From contig NZ_BNBV01000033.1 of NCBI RefSeq assembly GCF_014656135.1, forward strand, positions 1 to 61,463: DNA of 61,463 nucleotides, in the 5' to 3' direction. The DNA is from Streptomyces thermodiastaticus. GTDB taxonomy: Bacteria > Actinomycetota > Actinomycetes > Streptomycetales > Streptomycetaceae. This document shows positions 7,444 to 15,006 of this stretch, in pieces. Under the pieces are notes generated by a model. It was not told where the DNA came from, did not search any database, and saw only the letters and a program-made list of their open reading frames with translations. The position numbers were made by a program, and so were the translations under genes. The stretch's first letter is position 1. Each line of letters begins with the position of its first letter.

Positions 7444-7905
7444 ATGCCGCACCTCACCATCGACTACTCCGCGCAGCTGGCCGATGCTTTCGACCGGGAT
7501 GCCCTGATCAAGGAACTTCACCCGCTGGTGCTGACGGAGACCGGTTCGACGGGAGTGTGCAAGACCTTCTTCCGGCCGGCCGAGACCTACATCGGCAACG
7601 ATCCCGACGAGGCGGCCGTGTTCGTGCACGCGGAGATCGGCCTCATGCCGGGCCGGTCCGAGGCGTTGAAGGCCCACCTGTCCGACAGGGTCCTGGGTCT
7701 GCTCCGCAGGCACCTGCCGGCCGACCGGGCCGAGAGGGCGTTCGTCTCCGTGGAGGTACGGGATCTGACCGACTCCTACCGGCTGACCCCGACGGCGCGT
7801 TCCTCCCTGCCCGACGGGCGGCCGCTCGCCGGGCAGGACAGCGGCCGCACCAGGTGTGCCGGGGCGGATCAGAGGCCGAGGCCGACGCCGGTCTGCGGGA
7901 GCTGA
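7444..7905 (+). CDS. 5-carboxymethyl-2-hydroxymuconate isomerase-like tautomerase with extended C-terminus
   Basis: A 153-residue member of the CHMI/tautomerase superfamily. Pro2, which becomes the catalytic N-terminal proline after Met removal, is present in MPHLTIDYS. Family strands continue through HAEIGLMPGRS and SVEVRDLTDSYRL at about residue 118, where related proteins normally stop. The last ~35 residues are Arg/Pro-rich, look non-native, and run into the 3' end of the convergent peptide gene by 37 bp. A lost stop codon or a deletion junction near 7800 is the simplest explanation. The ribosome site GAAAGG is 7 bp before the ATG. Catalytic substrate is unknown. Confidence 0.8.
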   Translation: MPHLTIDYSAQLADAFDRDALIKELHPLVLTETGSTGVCKTFFRPAETYIGNDPDEAAVFVHAEIGLMPGRSEALKAHLSDRVLGLLRRHLPADRAERAFVSVEVRDLTDSYRLTPTARSSLPDGRPLAGQDSGRTRCAGADQRPRPTPVCGS

Positions 7906-8084
7906 CCGACGTTCACGCCGGCGTACGCGCCGGCGCCCGCCTGGACGTGGATGCCGGAGCGGTCGATCTCGACGCCGGCGATCACGTTGACGCCGACGCC
8001 GGCCTGCACGTCCAGGCCGCCGGCGACGTTGTCCAGCTCGGTGTCCGAGAGCGCGGCCGTCTCGATCCGGGAGGCGGAGTTCAT
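7869..8084 (-). CDS. Putative double-glycine leader peptide (RiPP/bacteriocin-like precursor)
   Basis: A 71-residue peptide. Residues 1-23 look like a secretion/processing leader: acidic and amphipathic, with LSDTELDNVAGG ending in Gly22-Gly23, as in class II bacteriocin and lanthipeptide leaders. The 48-residue remainder is Gly/Val/Ala-rich with two related segments (VQAGVGVNV and VQAGAGAYAGVNVG), one Ser, one Thr and no Cys. It is therefore not an ordinary lanthipeptide. The ATG is preceded by GAAGGGAAG. No C39 peptidase, modification enzyme or ABC exporter is adjacent. Its 3' end overlaps the convergent tautomerase by 37 bp. It could also be a non-secreted small protein that only resembles such leaders. 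Confidence 0.65.
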   Translation of the reverse strand: MNSASRIETAALSDTELDNVAGGLDVQAGVGVNVIAGVEIDRSGIHVQAGAGAYAGVNVGQLPQTGVGLGL

Positions 8085-8642
8085 GAGGAGACTTCCCTTC
8101 ACATCGTGGATCACGGAAGGCGGACCCGTGGTGGGGCGGTGACCCGTCACCGGTCGCACCGGGCGGACCCGCCGGGCGCGGACCTGCGGGACCGCGGCCG
8201 CCGCCGACGTGACCGGGCCCTGTCCGGGCCGGCCGAGTGCTGGGCGGTGCCTGAGATCAAAACACGGTGCGCCACAGGCTTCCAACCATGGGGCTGCTGC
8301 CGCACGGTGGCCGGGTGGTCACAGTGTGCGCATCTGTGCGGAAACGATCACGCGTCGATGGCAGCTTCTCCATACCCCGGCCGCCGCCGGCCCGGGTGCG
8401 CGGCCCGATGCCCGCCGGATGTGCCTCCGCGGCGCTGTTCGGTGGTGAACTCGCGTATGCGGAGCACCGAATGCGTATGCGTTGTGCAGATATCCCACAG
8501 GCGCCTGTCAGGGATGTACGTCACAGGCGCGGGGGAGCCGCCCGCAGTTGCCCGCCGCCTGACGTACCCTCTCGCCGCCGCCCGACGTGCCCGTTCGCCG
8601 GCGGCCGGCCGCACCGCCCGGGGCGCGGGGCCGCCGGGCCGG
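8085..8642. other. 558-bp intergenic region with a perfect palindrome
   Basis: No gene could be supported here. The region holds the upstream sequence of the leader-peptide gene and is somewhat richer in A/T between about 8430 and 8530. A perfect 12-bp palindrome, ACAGGCGCCTGT, lies at 8497-8508, with a half copy (ACAGGCGC) about 15 bp later. It could be an operator, but both flanking genes on the minus strand are far from it. Confidence 0.4.
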
Positions 8643-9555
8643 TCATTCGCCCGGTGCCGGGATGCCGGCGACGACACGTGCCGCGTCGGCGATCAGCGCC
8701 TCGTCCACCGGCGCGTCCGAGGTCTCCTGGGACGACAGGACCACCAGCACGACAGGCGTGTTCCGGGTGGTCCGGGCGACCCCCACGTCGTGGGCGCCGG
8801 CGTAGGAGCCGGTGCCGGTCTTGTCCGCGACGGTCCAGCCCTGCGGCAGTCCGGCCCGGATCCGCTTGTCGCCGGTCGTGTTGCCCTTCATCCAGTCCAC
8901 CAGCCGGGCACGGTCCGCGGCGGGCAGAGCGTCACCGAGGGCCAGCCGCTGCAGCCGACGGCCCAGGGCCTGCGGGGTGGTGGTGTCGCGCGGGTCGCCG
9001 GGCACGGCGGTGTTCAGGTCGGGCTCCCAGCGGTCGAGCCGGCTCACCCGGTCGCCGAGCGAACGCCGGAACCGCGTCAGTCCGGCCGGGCCGCCGATCT
9101 GACGCAGCAGCAGATTGCCGGCGGTGTTGTCGCTGTACCGGACGGCCGCCGCGCACAGGTCGTCCACCGTCATCCCGGTGCCGGCGTGCTCCTCGGTGCG
9201 CGGCGAGTCCGGCAGCAGATCCGCCGGCGGGCAGGCGACGAGCCGGTCCAGCGGGGTGCAGCGGTTCCGGCCGGCCAGGACGGCCGCGGCGGTGAACGCC
9301 TTGAAGACCGAGCACATCGCGAACACCTCGCCGGCCCGGTGCGCGACGACCTGCCCGGTGCGAATGTCGCGGGCGTACACACCGAGCCGGGCGCCGTAGC
9401 GGTCCTCCAGGCCGCCGAGCCGGTCCGCGGCCTCCTGCCGCCGGCCGGGCGCCCCCGACGCCGCGGAGGAGGAGACGACCGGGGAGCACGGCGGCCGAGG
9501 CGGCGAGGCCCGCCGTGAGCAGGCGGCGCCGGGCCGAAGAGACGGGGCTGGTCAT
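8643..9555 (-). pseudogene. Class A beta-lactamase, frameshifted after the signal peptide
   Basis: The body carries every class A catalytic motif: SVFK (Ser70-x-x-Lys73), SDN in AVRYSDNTAGN, EPDLN (Glu166), and KTG in VADKTGTGSYAG. The ATG at 9555 opens a good twin-arginine signal peptide (ARRRLLTAGLAASAAVL), but that frame leaves the enzyme frame at a run of four C (plus-strand GGGG at 9481-9484). With three, the two parts would join smoothly as AAVLPVVSSSAASGAPG. As written, no single reading frame gives an exported enzyme; an internal GTG at 9380 would give an unsecreted, N-truncated form. A single-base sequencing error in the run is the main alternative. Confidence 0.8.
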
Positions 9556-9603
9556 GACAGAGGGGCTCCCAGAGTCCACGGGGCGGGAACCGGGCGTGTC
9601 GGG

Positions 9604-9816
9604 CCGGCTGCGACGGACCGCTCCCGCCGGCAGGTGACCACCACCGAGCTCGGTCTGTCCCTGCTGCCGTACGCACAGGACGTGCTCGACGGCGTCCAGC
9701 GGCTGCGGCGGGCCGCGGGTGCCGCACAGCGCTCGGCGGCGCGGACCGTCGGCGTCGGCGGGCCGGCCATCGCGGCCGCCGCCCGGCAGGCGTTCACGGT
9801 GCTGCGCGGCCGGTGA
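9604..9816 (+). pseudogene. LysR-family regulator remnant
   Basis: In one frame the sequence reads DRSRRQVTTTELGLSLLPYA followed by QDVLDGVQRLRRAAGA. This matches the end of the LysR winged HTH and its linker helix (compare ...R..R.v.LT.aG..LLp.A..il). The first ~50 residues of the HTH and the whole effector domain are missing, and there is no start codon except an internal GTG at 9634. It is divergent from the broken beta-lactamase, the place where Streptomyces carry LysR-type beta-lactamase activators. The match is by eye and short, so it is tentative. Confidence 0.45.
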
Positions 9817-10049
9817 CGGGCGGCCGCGGCACCGGGGGCGCGTCGCTCAGCGGCGCACCACGGTCCTGGCCGGCCGTCCTCCCGCGGGCACACGCCGGAG
9901 CGGACCGACGGCGCGGCCCACCCGCGTGAGCCGGCATGCGCCCTCCATGCGCCCCCCGGTGTGCGAGCAGAATGCGCCCTGCCGGCGGGCACGCGGCGCA
10001 CCACGCCCTGCCCACCGCCCGGACTTCCCGCGAGGAAAGGTCGGTTGCC

Positions 10050-10772
10050 GTGCTGCTGCGTCTGCCCACGTCCGTGTCCGAAGCCCGGCAGTGCCTCGTC
10101 GAGGGAGCCGTCCCGGTCGGCGGCGCCACCCTGGTGTGGGCCACCTGGCAGCGGGACGGCTTCCCCGACCAGGCGATGTCGCTGCGCCAGGTGCCCGAGG
10201 CCAACGTCCTGGGCCCGCAGGAGCTTGGTGCGGCGGTCGTGCTGCACCGGATCGACGAGCGGGTGCCGCAGGTGCTGCGCCTCGCCGCGGCCCAAGTGGG
10301 CACCGGGGCGGTGCGCCGGGCCGCGACCGTCGGCGGCAACCTCGTCGGCAGCGCCCTGCGCTGCCTGCTGCCCGCGGCGCTCGTCCTGGACGCCCGTGCG
10401 ACCGTCCTCGGCACGGACGGCGTGCACGAGACGGATCTGGCCGAGGTCGTGGCCAAGGGGCCGCTGCTGCTCGCCCTGCGCTGGCCCGCTCCCGTCGCCA
10501 GTGCCTACCGCAAACTGCCCGGCGACCCGGGCGGCCCGCCGCCGCTGGTCGTCGCCTCCGCCCTGCACGCCGAGGACGAGGGGCGGCTGCGGCTGCGCAT
10601 CGCCGTCCGCGACGGCTACGACGTCATCAGCGCGAGCGTCCTGTGCGGCACCGACGTCCTTGACACCCTCGACGCGCTGCGGGCCACCGCGCTCCGCGAC
10701 GCCCCCGCCGAGGCCTGGCGGATCGCCGGAGACCAGGTCGCCGGGCTGCTCGGCCGCCCCGGCGGCCGCTGA
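10050..10772 (+). CDS. FAD-binding subunit/domain of a molybdenum hydroxylase (CoxM-like)
   Basis: A 240-residue protein of the FAD-binding PCMH type found as the medium subunit of xanthine or CO dehydrogenases. VPVGGATLVWATW is the first flavin loop. ATVGGNLVGSALRCLLPAALVLDA corresponds to the GGN...DL.PaLlaLdA element contacting FAD. SAYRKLP starts the C-terminal domain. GTG 10050 was chosen because GAGGAAAGG lies 9 bp before it. The large molybdopterin subunit and the 2Fe-2S subunit are not adjacent, so this is either a stray subunit or partners with proteins encoded elsewhere. Confidence 0.8.
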   Translation: MLLRLPTSVSEARQCLVEGAVPVGGATLVWATWQRDGFPDQAMSLRQVPEANVLGPQELGAAVVLHRIDERVPQVLRLAAAQVGTGAVRRAATVGGNLVGSALRCLLPAALVLDARATVLGTDGVHETDLAEVVAKGPLLLALRWPAPVASAYRKLPGDPGGPPPLVVASALHAEDEGRLRLRIAVRDGYDVISASVLCGTDVLDTLDALRATALRDAPAEAWRIAGDQVAGLLGRPGGR

Positions 10773-10894
10773 CACGCGCGGGACGGCCCGGGCGGAGTGC
10801 GGGTCACCGGGCCAGGCGTGCCGCGGTCACCCGGAGGAACCGCCGCCGCCGTCGCTGAACGGCGCGGATCGCGCACGGACCCTACGGTGGTCCC

Positions 10895-12163
10895 ATGGCA
10901 GTGATCAGCGGTTCGCGGCGCGCGGCGCGGGCACGGGCCGGCCGCCGGGACGTGCTGAGTTCGCTCGTGCTCTTCGTCCTGTCCGTCCTGGCCGCCTCGG
11001 TGGTCCCGCACGAGCACCGGTTCGAGGTGCGGTGGCCCGCGGTCGTCATCGCCGGGATCGGCTGCGCGTCCCTGCTGTGGCGCCGCCGTCATCCGTGCGG
11101 CGTCCTGCTGGTCGCCGTCGGCTGCGGGGTGGTGTTCCAGGTGCTCGGGGTCCGCGAGAGCCCCCTGGTGACCAGCCCCGTCATCGTGTCCGTCTACACC
11201 GTGGCCGCGGCGACCGACCGGCGCACCGCCTGGACCGCGGCCGCCGGATCGGCCGCCGTGCTCGTCGGGGCGGCCGTGGCCCTCGACTCGGGCTCCTGGC
11301 TGTCCCCGGACAACGCGGCGATGCTCGCCTGGACGGCACTGCCCGCCGCCGTCGGCGACGGCGTGCGCTCCCGCCGGGCCTATGTGGCCGCCGTCGAGGA
11401 ACGCGCGGAGCACGCCGAACGCACCCGTGAGGAGGAGGCCCGGCAGCGGGTCGCGGCCGAACGGGTGCGCATCGCCCGCGAACTGCACGACGTGGTCGCC
11501 CACCACATCGCCCTGATCAACGCTCAGGCCGGGGTCGCCGTCCACCTGGTGGAGCAGCGGCCGGAGCAGATCCTCGCCGCGCTGAAGGACATCCGGGAGA
11601 CGAGCCGGTCGGCACTGGACGAACTCAGGGTCACCGTCGGCCTGTTGCGGCAGTCCGACGACCCGGAGGCACCCCGGGACCCGATTCCGGGGCTGGCCCA
11701 GGTACCGGCCCTGCTGACCTCGTTCGAACGGGTCGGACTGGTCGTGACGTACACGGTGCACGGCACCGAGCGGGCACCGACCCCGGCCGTGGGCCTGGCC
11801 GCGTACCGCATCATCCAGGAGGCCCTGACCAACGTGCGCAAGCACGCCGGCGCGGACCACGCCCGGCTGACCCTGCACTACCGCCCCGAGTGGCTGACGA
11901 TCACCGTGGAGGACGACGGGCGGGCCGAGCGGCACGAGCCGCAGCCGGGCACCGGGCACGGGCTGATCGGCATGCGCGAGCGGGCCGCCAGCGTCGGCGG
12001 GCAGCTGACCACGCGCATCCGCCCCGGCGGCGGTTTCACGGTGACCGCCGAACTGCCGCTGCGGCCCACCGCCGGCCCGGACGAGCCGCAGTGGCACGGC
12101 CCCGAGTCCGGCACACCGCCGAGAGAGGACGACCATGACCGTGCGCGTGCTGCTCGCCGATGA
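10895..12163 (+). CDS. Sensor histidine kinase (NarL-type, HisKA_3)
   Basis: A 422-residue membrane sensor kinase. About four hydrophobic segments occupy residues 20-150, followed by a coiled linker rich in Glu and Arg. The dimerisation motif RIARELHDVVAHHIALI carries the phospho-acceptor His198. The HATPase domain follows, with ALTNVRKHAGADHA as N-box and GHGLIGMRERAASVGG as the G-box, ending near residue 395. There is no recognisable extracellular domain, so it may sense in or near the membrane. Its 3' end overlaps the response regulator by 29 bp, which indicates a coupled two-component pair. Signal unknown. Confidence 0.93.
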   Translation: MAVISGSRRAARARAGRRDVLSSLVLFVLSVLAASVVPHEHRFEVRWPAVVIAGIGCASLLWRRRHPCGVLLVAVGCGVVFQVLGVRESPLVTSPVIVSVYTVAAATDRRTAWTAAAGSAAVLVGAAVALDSGSWLSPDNAAMLAWTALPAAVGDGVRSRRAYVAAVEERAEHAERTREEEARQRVAAERVRIARELHDVVAHHIALINAQAGVAVHLVEQRPEQILAALKDIRETSRSALDELRVTVGLLRQSDDPEAPRDPIPGLAQVPALLTSFERVGLVVTYTVHGTERAPTPAVGLAAYRIIQEALTNVRKHAGADHARLTLHYRPEWLTITVEDDGRAERHEPQPGTGHGLIGMRERAASVGGQLTTRIRPGGGFTVTAELPLRPTAGPDEPQWHGPESGTPPREDDHDRARAARR

Positions 12164-12830
12164 CCAGGCCCTGCTCCGGGGCACGTTCAAGATGCTGTTC
12201 GACGCCACCGAGGGCATGGAGACCGTGGGCGAGGCGTCCGACGGCCGCGAGGCGGTGGAACTGGCGAAGGAACGCCACCCGGACGTGATCCTGATGGACA
12301 TCCGGATGCCCGAGCTGGACGGGCTCGCCGCCACCCGGATGATCAGCGAGGACGAGGACCTCGCGGGTGTGAAGGTGCTCATCCTGACCACCTTCGAGGA
12401 CGACGAGTACGTCGCCGAGGCGCTGCGGGCCGGCGCGAGCGGCTTCCTCGGCAAGGGCGCCAGCCCCAGTGAGCTGCTGGACGCGGTGCGGACGGTCGCC
12501 GAGGGCGAGGCGCTGCTGTCCCCGCGGGCCACCCGGGCGCTGATCACCCGCTTCCTCGCCCAGCCCGAGCCGTGCACGGCCGCCGTGCACGAACGGCTCG
12601 CGTGCCTGACCCCGCGGGAACGCGACGTGATGCGACTGGTCGCGCTGGGCCTGTCCAACGACGAGATCGCCGAACGGCTCTTCGTCAGCCCGCTGACCGC
12701 GAAGACCCACGTCAACCGTGCCATGGCCAAGCTCGGAGCCCGGGACAGGGCGCAGCTCGTGGTCATCGCCTACCAGTGCGGCCTGGTCAGCGCGGCGCAC
12801 GAACCGGTCACACCCTCCCGCACACCCTGA
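12135..12830 (+). CDS. NarL/LuxR-family response regulator
   Basis: A 231-residue response regulator. The receiver has the acidic pocket Asp9-Asp10, the phospho-acceptor Asp55 in VILMDIRMPELDG, and the Lys of FLGKGAS. The C-terminal DNA-binding domain is LuxR-type: LTPRERDVMRLVALGLSNDEIAERL followed by VSPLTAKTHVNRAMAKLGARDRAQ. It starts inside the last codons of the upstream kinase gene, whose product should phosphorylate it. Targets are not evident; the pair's own promoter lies in the 122 bp before the kinase. Confidence 0.95.
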   Translation: MTVRVLLADDQALLRGTFKMLFDATEGMETVGEASDGREAVELAKERHPDVILMDIRMPELDGLAATRMISEDEDLAGVKVLILTTFEDDEYVAEALRAGASGFLGKGASPSELLDAVRTVAEGEALLSPRATRALITRFLAQPEPCTAAVHERLACLTPRERDVMRLVALGLSNDEIAERLFVSPLTAKTHVNRAMAKLGARDRAQLVVIAYQCGLVSAAHEPVTPSRTP

Positions 12831-13210
12831 GCGGGCACCCGGCGGCCCGTCCGACGACCGACGGTGTGCCCGGACACGGCCGGTCGCCGCCCGCCCGTGC
12901 GCACACGCGGCCCCACCCGCCCGTGTGCATGCGCGGACCCGCCCGGGCGTACCCGCCGTGGTCCGTCCCGGTCGTAGCGCACGGCGCCGGATACCACGGC
13001 CGCAGTAGCCCGCGAACGCTGCGCGGGGACGACGCGCGAGGCCCCCGTCCTGGGCCAAGCTGGGAGCACGGTCGGAGCCTCGCACCGGATCCGGTGCCGG
13101 GCCCCGCCCGCACAGACCGGTCCACGGCTGCGGACGACGCGGCGTGGCACACGTGCGTCGCCGGCTTCCGCCCGCTCCGGGCGGTGGCCCCGCGCAGAAG
13201 GGACGCCGAC
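12831..13210. other. 380-bp intergenic region, no gene seen
   Basis: C-rich sequence with recurring CCCGTGCGCA/CCCGTGTGCA words around 12890-12930 and no supportable reading frame. It holds the 3' end of the two-component transcript and the promoter of the zinc-finger gene. I see no clear terminator hairpin or promoter hexamers. Confidence 0.4.
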
Positions 13211-13567
13211 ATGACCACCTCCGTCACCCCCCTGCAGACCACCCTGGAGTGCCGCACGGTCCACGACCTGCTGGCCGGGCACGCGCTGAACGTGCTCGCG
13301 CCGGAGGAGGCCGCCCCGGTCAGCGCCCATCTCGCCACGTGTGCCGCCTGCCGCGACGAGCACGACTGCCTGGCCGCCGTAGCGGCCCACCTGTCCACGC
13401 TGCGCGCCGCGCTGGCCGGCGGGACGGACGGACGGCACTCCGGCCCGGTCGCACGCCCCCGCATCCCCCGCCGGCGACACTGCAGGAACGGCGCGGACGG
13501 GGGCGGCAGCCTGGTCTCCTCCCTCACGCTCTCCCAGTGGGTCAGCAGGCTCGCGTACGTCCGGTGA
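13211..13567 (+). CDS. Putative zinc-finger (anti-sigma ZAS-like) protein
   Basis: A 118-residue protein with an N-terminal zf-HC2/ZAS module: CRTVHDLLAGHALNVL, then the zinc site HLATCAACRDEH (His-x3-Cys-x2-Cys). In the anti-sigma families this site binds zinc and an ECF sigma factor. Here the C-terminal half is basic and lacks a membrane helix, and no sigma factor is adjacent, so an anti-sigma role is only suggested. The ATG follows GAAGGGACGCCGAC, giving a GAAGGG ribosome site. Confidence 0.7.
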   Translation: MTTSVTPLQTTLECRTVHDLLAGHALNVLAPEEAAPVSAHLATCAACRDEHDCLAAVAAHLSTLRAALAGGTDGRHSGPVARPRIPRRRHCRNGADGGGSLVSSLTLSQWVSRLAYVR

Positions 13568-13710
13568 CCGCACAGCCCGGATCGCGGAGCCCGGCCCGGT
13601 ACCGCGGTGACATCCACCGCCCCCGCACGCGCCGCCGACCACCGCACACCGCGCCCGCCGTACCACCGGGGTCACTTCCGGCGGAACGGCGGGTGCGGTC
13701 ACGCGTCGTC

Positions 13711-13759
13711 GTCGGTGCGGTGCGGGGATCGTCGGTGCGGTGCGGGGATCGCCGGTGCG
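13711..13759. repeat. 20-bp direct tandem repeat (about 2.5 copies)
   Basis: The unit starting GTCGGTGCGG and ending GGGGATC occurs at 13711-13730 and 13731-13750, with a partial third copy. It lies just beyond the stop of the minus-strand gene at 13774 and between convergent genes. Origin by slippage is likely. Confidence 0.7.
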
Positions 13760-13773
13760 CGGCTCGGAGCGGC

Positions 13774-14082
13774 TCACGGCCGGGGGTCGACCCGGTGCCA
13801 TCGCGGGCGCGCGTCCGCTCCGCGTCGCCCGGCCACTCGGGCGCAGCGCCGGCACACCCGCCGCACACGGTCGGCCGCGCCACCGGACTCCGGGAACACG
13901 TCGGGCCAGTTGACGTGAGGGAAACGTCCGAGCTGCGAGCGGCTGAGGGACAGCCCGCACACGGTCTCGTTCCGGCCCGGTTCCCAGGCGTGGACCTCAC
14001 CGGCCGGCAGCCGGCGCCGGCCGTCCTCCTCGTCGGTCCACTGCCCGGAGGCGGCCACCGCGTACCGCTTGGCGCGTGTCAT
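13774..14082 (-). CDS. Conserved hypothetical protein with C-terminal cysteines
   Basis: A 102-residue protein of unknown function. It begins MTRAKRYAVAASGQW and has a central segment GEVHAWEPGRNETVCGLSL followed by LGRFPHVNWPDVFPESGG. The C-terminal VCRRCAR, together with the upstream Cys and His, could form a small zinc site. Similar short proteins are familiar from Streptomyces genomes, where they are not assigned a function. It overlaps no neighbour and is followed on the same strand by nothing closer than the convergent zinc-finger gene. Confidence 0.65.
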   Translation of the reverse strand: MTRAKRYAVAASGQWTDEEDGRRRLPAGEVHAWEPGRNETVCGLSLSRSQLGRFPHVNWPDVFPESGGAADRVRRVCRRCARVAGRRGADARPRWHRVDPRP

Positions 14083-14104
14083 GGCGCGGCACCAGCCCTA
14101 CAGG

Positions 14105-14650
14105 TCACCGTCGGTTCCCCCGTCCCTCGGCCTGGGAGCGGGGCAGGGGACCGGCATCGGCGTGACGGCCGGGGCGGACGGCGGCGTGCCGCGGCCCCGG
14201 GCCGGGCCCGCCGCGGGCCGCCAACGCGTCGGCGACCGCACCGGTGGTGAACGCGTACACGCTCTTGTGCAGCAGATCCACGACGAGGTCCTGACGCGGC
14301 CAGGTGCCGGGCGGGGCGCCGACGCCGGTCGCGTTCTCCAGAATCTGGTCGTTGGTGACGCGGACGACGGTGAACGCGGCCGAGGCGATCGGTCCGCGCA
14401 GTCCGGAGTGGGCCATGACGGACCGCAGGACGCCGAGCAGGGCGCCCTGGCCGTAGTGCATGGCCCAGTTGACCGCCGCCGGCTGTGCGCCGGGGTGCTC
14501 GGGCAGGCCGGTCAGCCGCTGGAGCACCCGCGCCGGCACATGCGAGTCGGGCCGGCCGGTGACGGCCTGCTCGATCTTCTCACTGAGCACCATCACGGCT
14601 CCTCCGGCGATACCGGCGAGCAGTCCCTGCCACAGTGCACATGTGAACAT
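14105..14650 (-). CDS. Conserved membrane protein (possibly YagU/DUF1440-like)
   Basis: A 181-residue protein. It opens with a membrane helix, WQGLLAGIAGGAVMVLSEKI. More hydrophobic stretches follow around HYGQGALLGVLRSVMA, and SVYAFTTGAVADAL lies near residue 145. The pattern of an N-terminal Gly-rich helix plus a conserved LVVDLLHKSVYAFTTG end resembles YagU-type membrane proteins, but I am not certain. The C-terminal ~30 residues are Pro/Arg-rich. An upstream in-frame GTG (14683) is an alternative start. It lies downstream of the Rieske gene on the same strand, separated by a tandem repeat. Confidence 0.65.
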   Translation of the reverse strand: MFTCALWQGLLAGIAGGAVMVLSEKIEQAVTGRPDSHVPARVLQRLTGLPEHPGAQPAAVNWAMHYGQGALLGVLRSVMAHSGLRGPIASAAFTVVRVTNDQILENATGVGAPPGTWPRQDLVVDLLHKSVYAFTTGAVADALAARGGPGPGPRHAAVRPGRHADAGPLPRSQAEGRGNRR

Positions 14651-14854
14651 GTCCCGCGAGTACCCGCCACGGCCGGCACTCACCCGCACCGGCGCCTGCC
14701 GCCGGCGACGCTCGTGCGCACACGTGTGTTCCGCCCGTGGCACAGTGCGCGGAACCGTACGGGCGCGCGCCCTGCGCGGCGCGCCGGCCGGCACCCGCCC
14801 GCGGACACACGGGCAGAAACCGCCGGCCGCGGCGGCACGGACCTCTGCGGACCC

Positions 14855-15006
14855 CGTGGCCGGACTTCGCCGCTTTCCGCTACGGACCGCCGTGGCCGGA
14901 CTTCGCCGCTTTCCGCTACGGACCGCCGTGGCCGGACCCCCGCTACGGACCGCCGTGGCCGGACCCCCGCTACGGACCGCCGTGGCCGTACTTCGCCGCG
15001 GACCGC
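14855..15006. repeat. Tandem repeat at the 3' end of the Rieske gene (36 bp x2, 27 bp x2, plus a partial)
   Basis: Two identical 36-bp units (14855-14890, 14891-14926) are followed by two identical 27-bp units (14927-14953, 14954-14980) and a degenerate fifth copy that forms the last codons of the Rieske gene. Each unit contains CGTGGCCGGAC and CTACGGACCGC. The length difference is 9 bp. On the minus strand each copy repeats the TAG region of the gene, so the array looks like serial duplication of that gene's end. Confidence 0.9.

Noticed and set aside
7869..8084. Lanthipeptide precursor
   Set aside because: The core has no Cys and almost no Ser/Thr, and no LanM or LanB/C-type gene is present; only the leader type is similar.
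8348..8677. Minus-strand 109-codon frame between the peptide gene and the beta-lactamase
   Set aside because: Arg/Ala-rich with no motif, overlaps the beta-lactamase end, and lacks a ribosome site.
14855..15006. CRISPR array
   Set aside because: Units are directly adjacent with no variable spacers; it is a tandem duplication.
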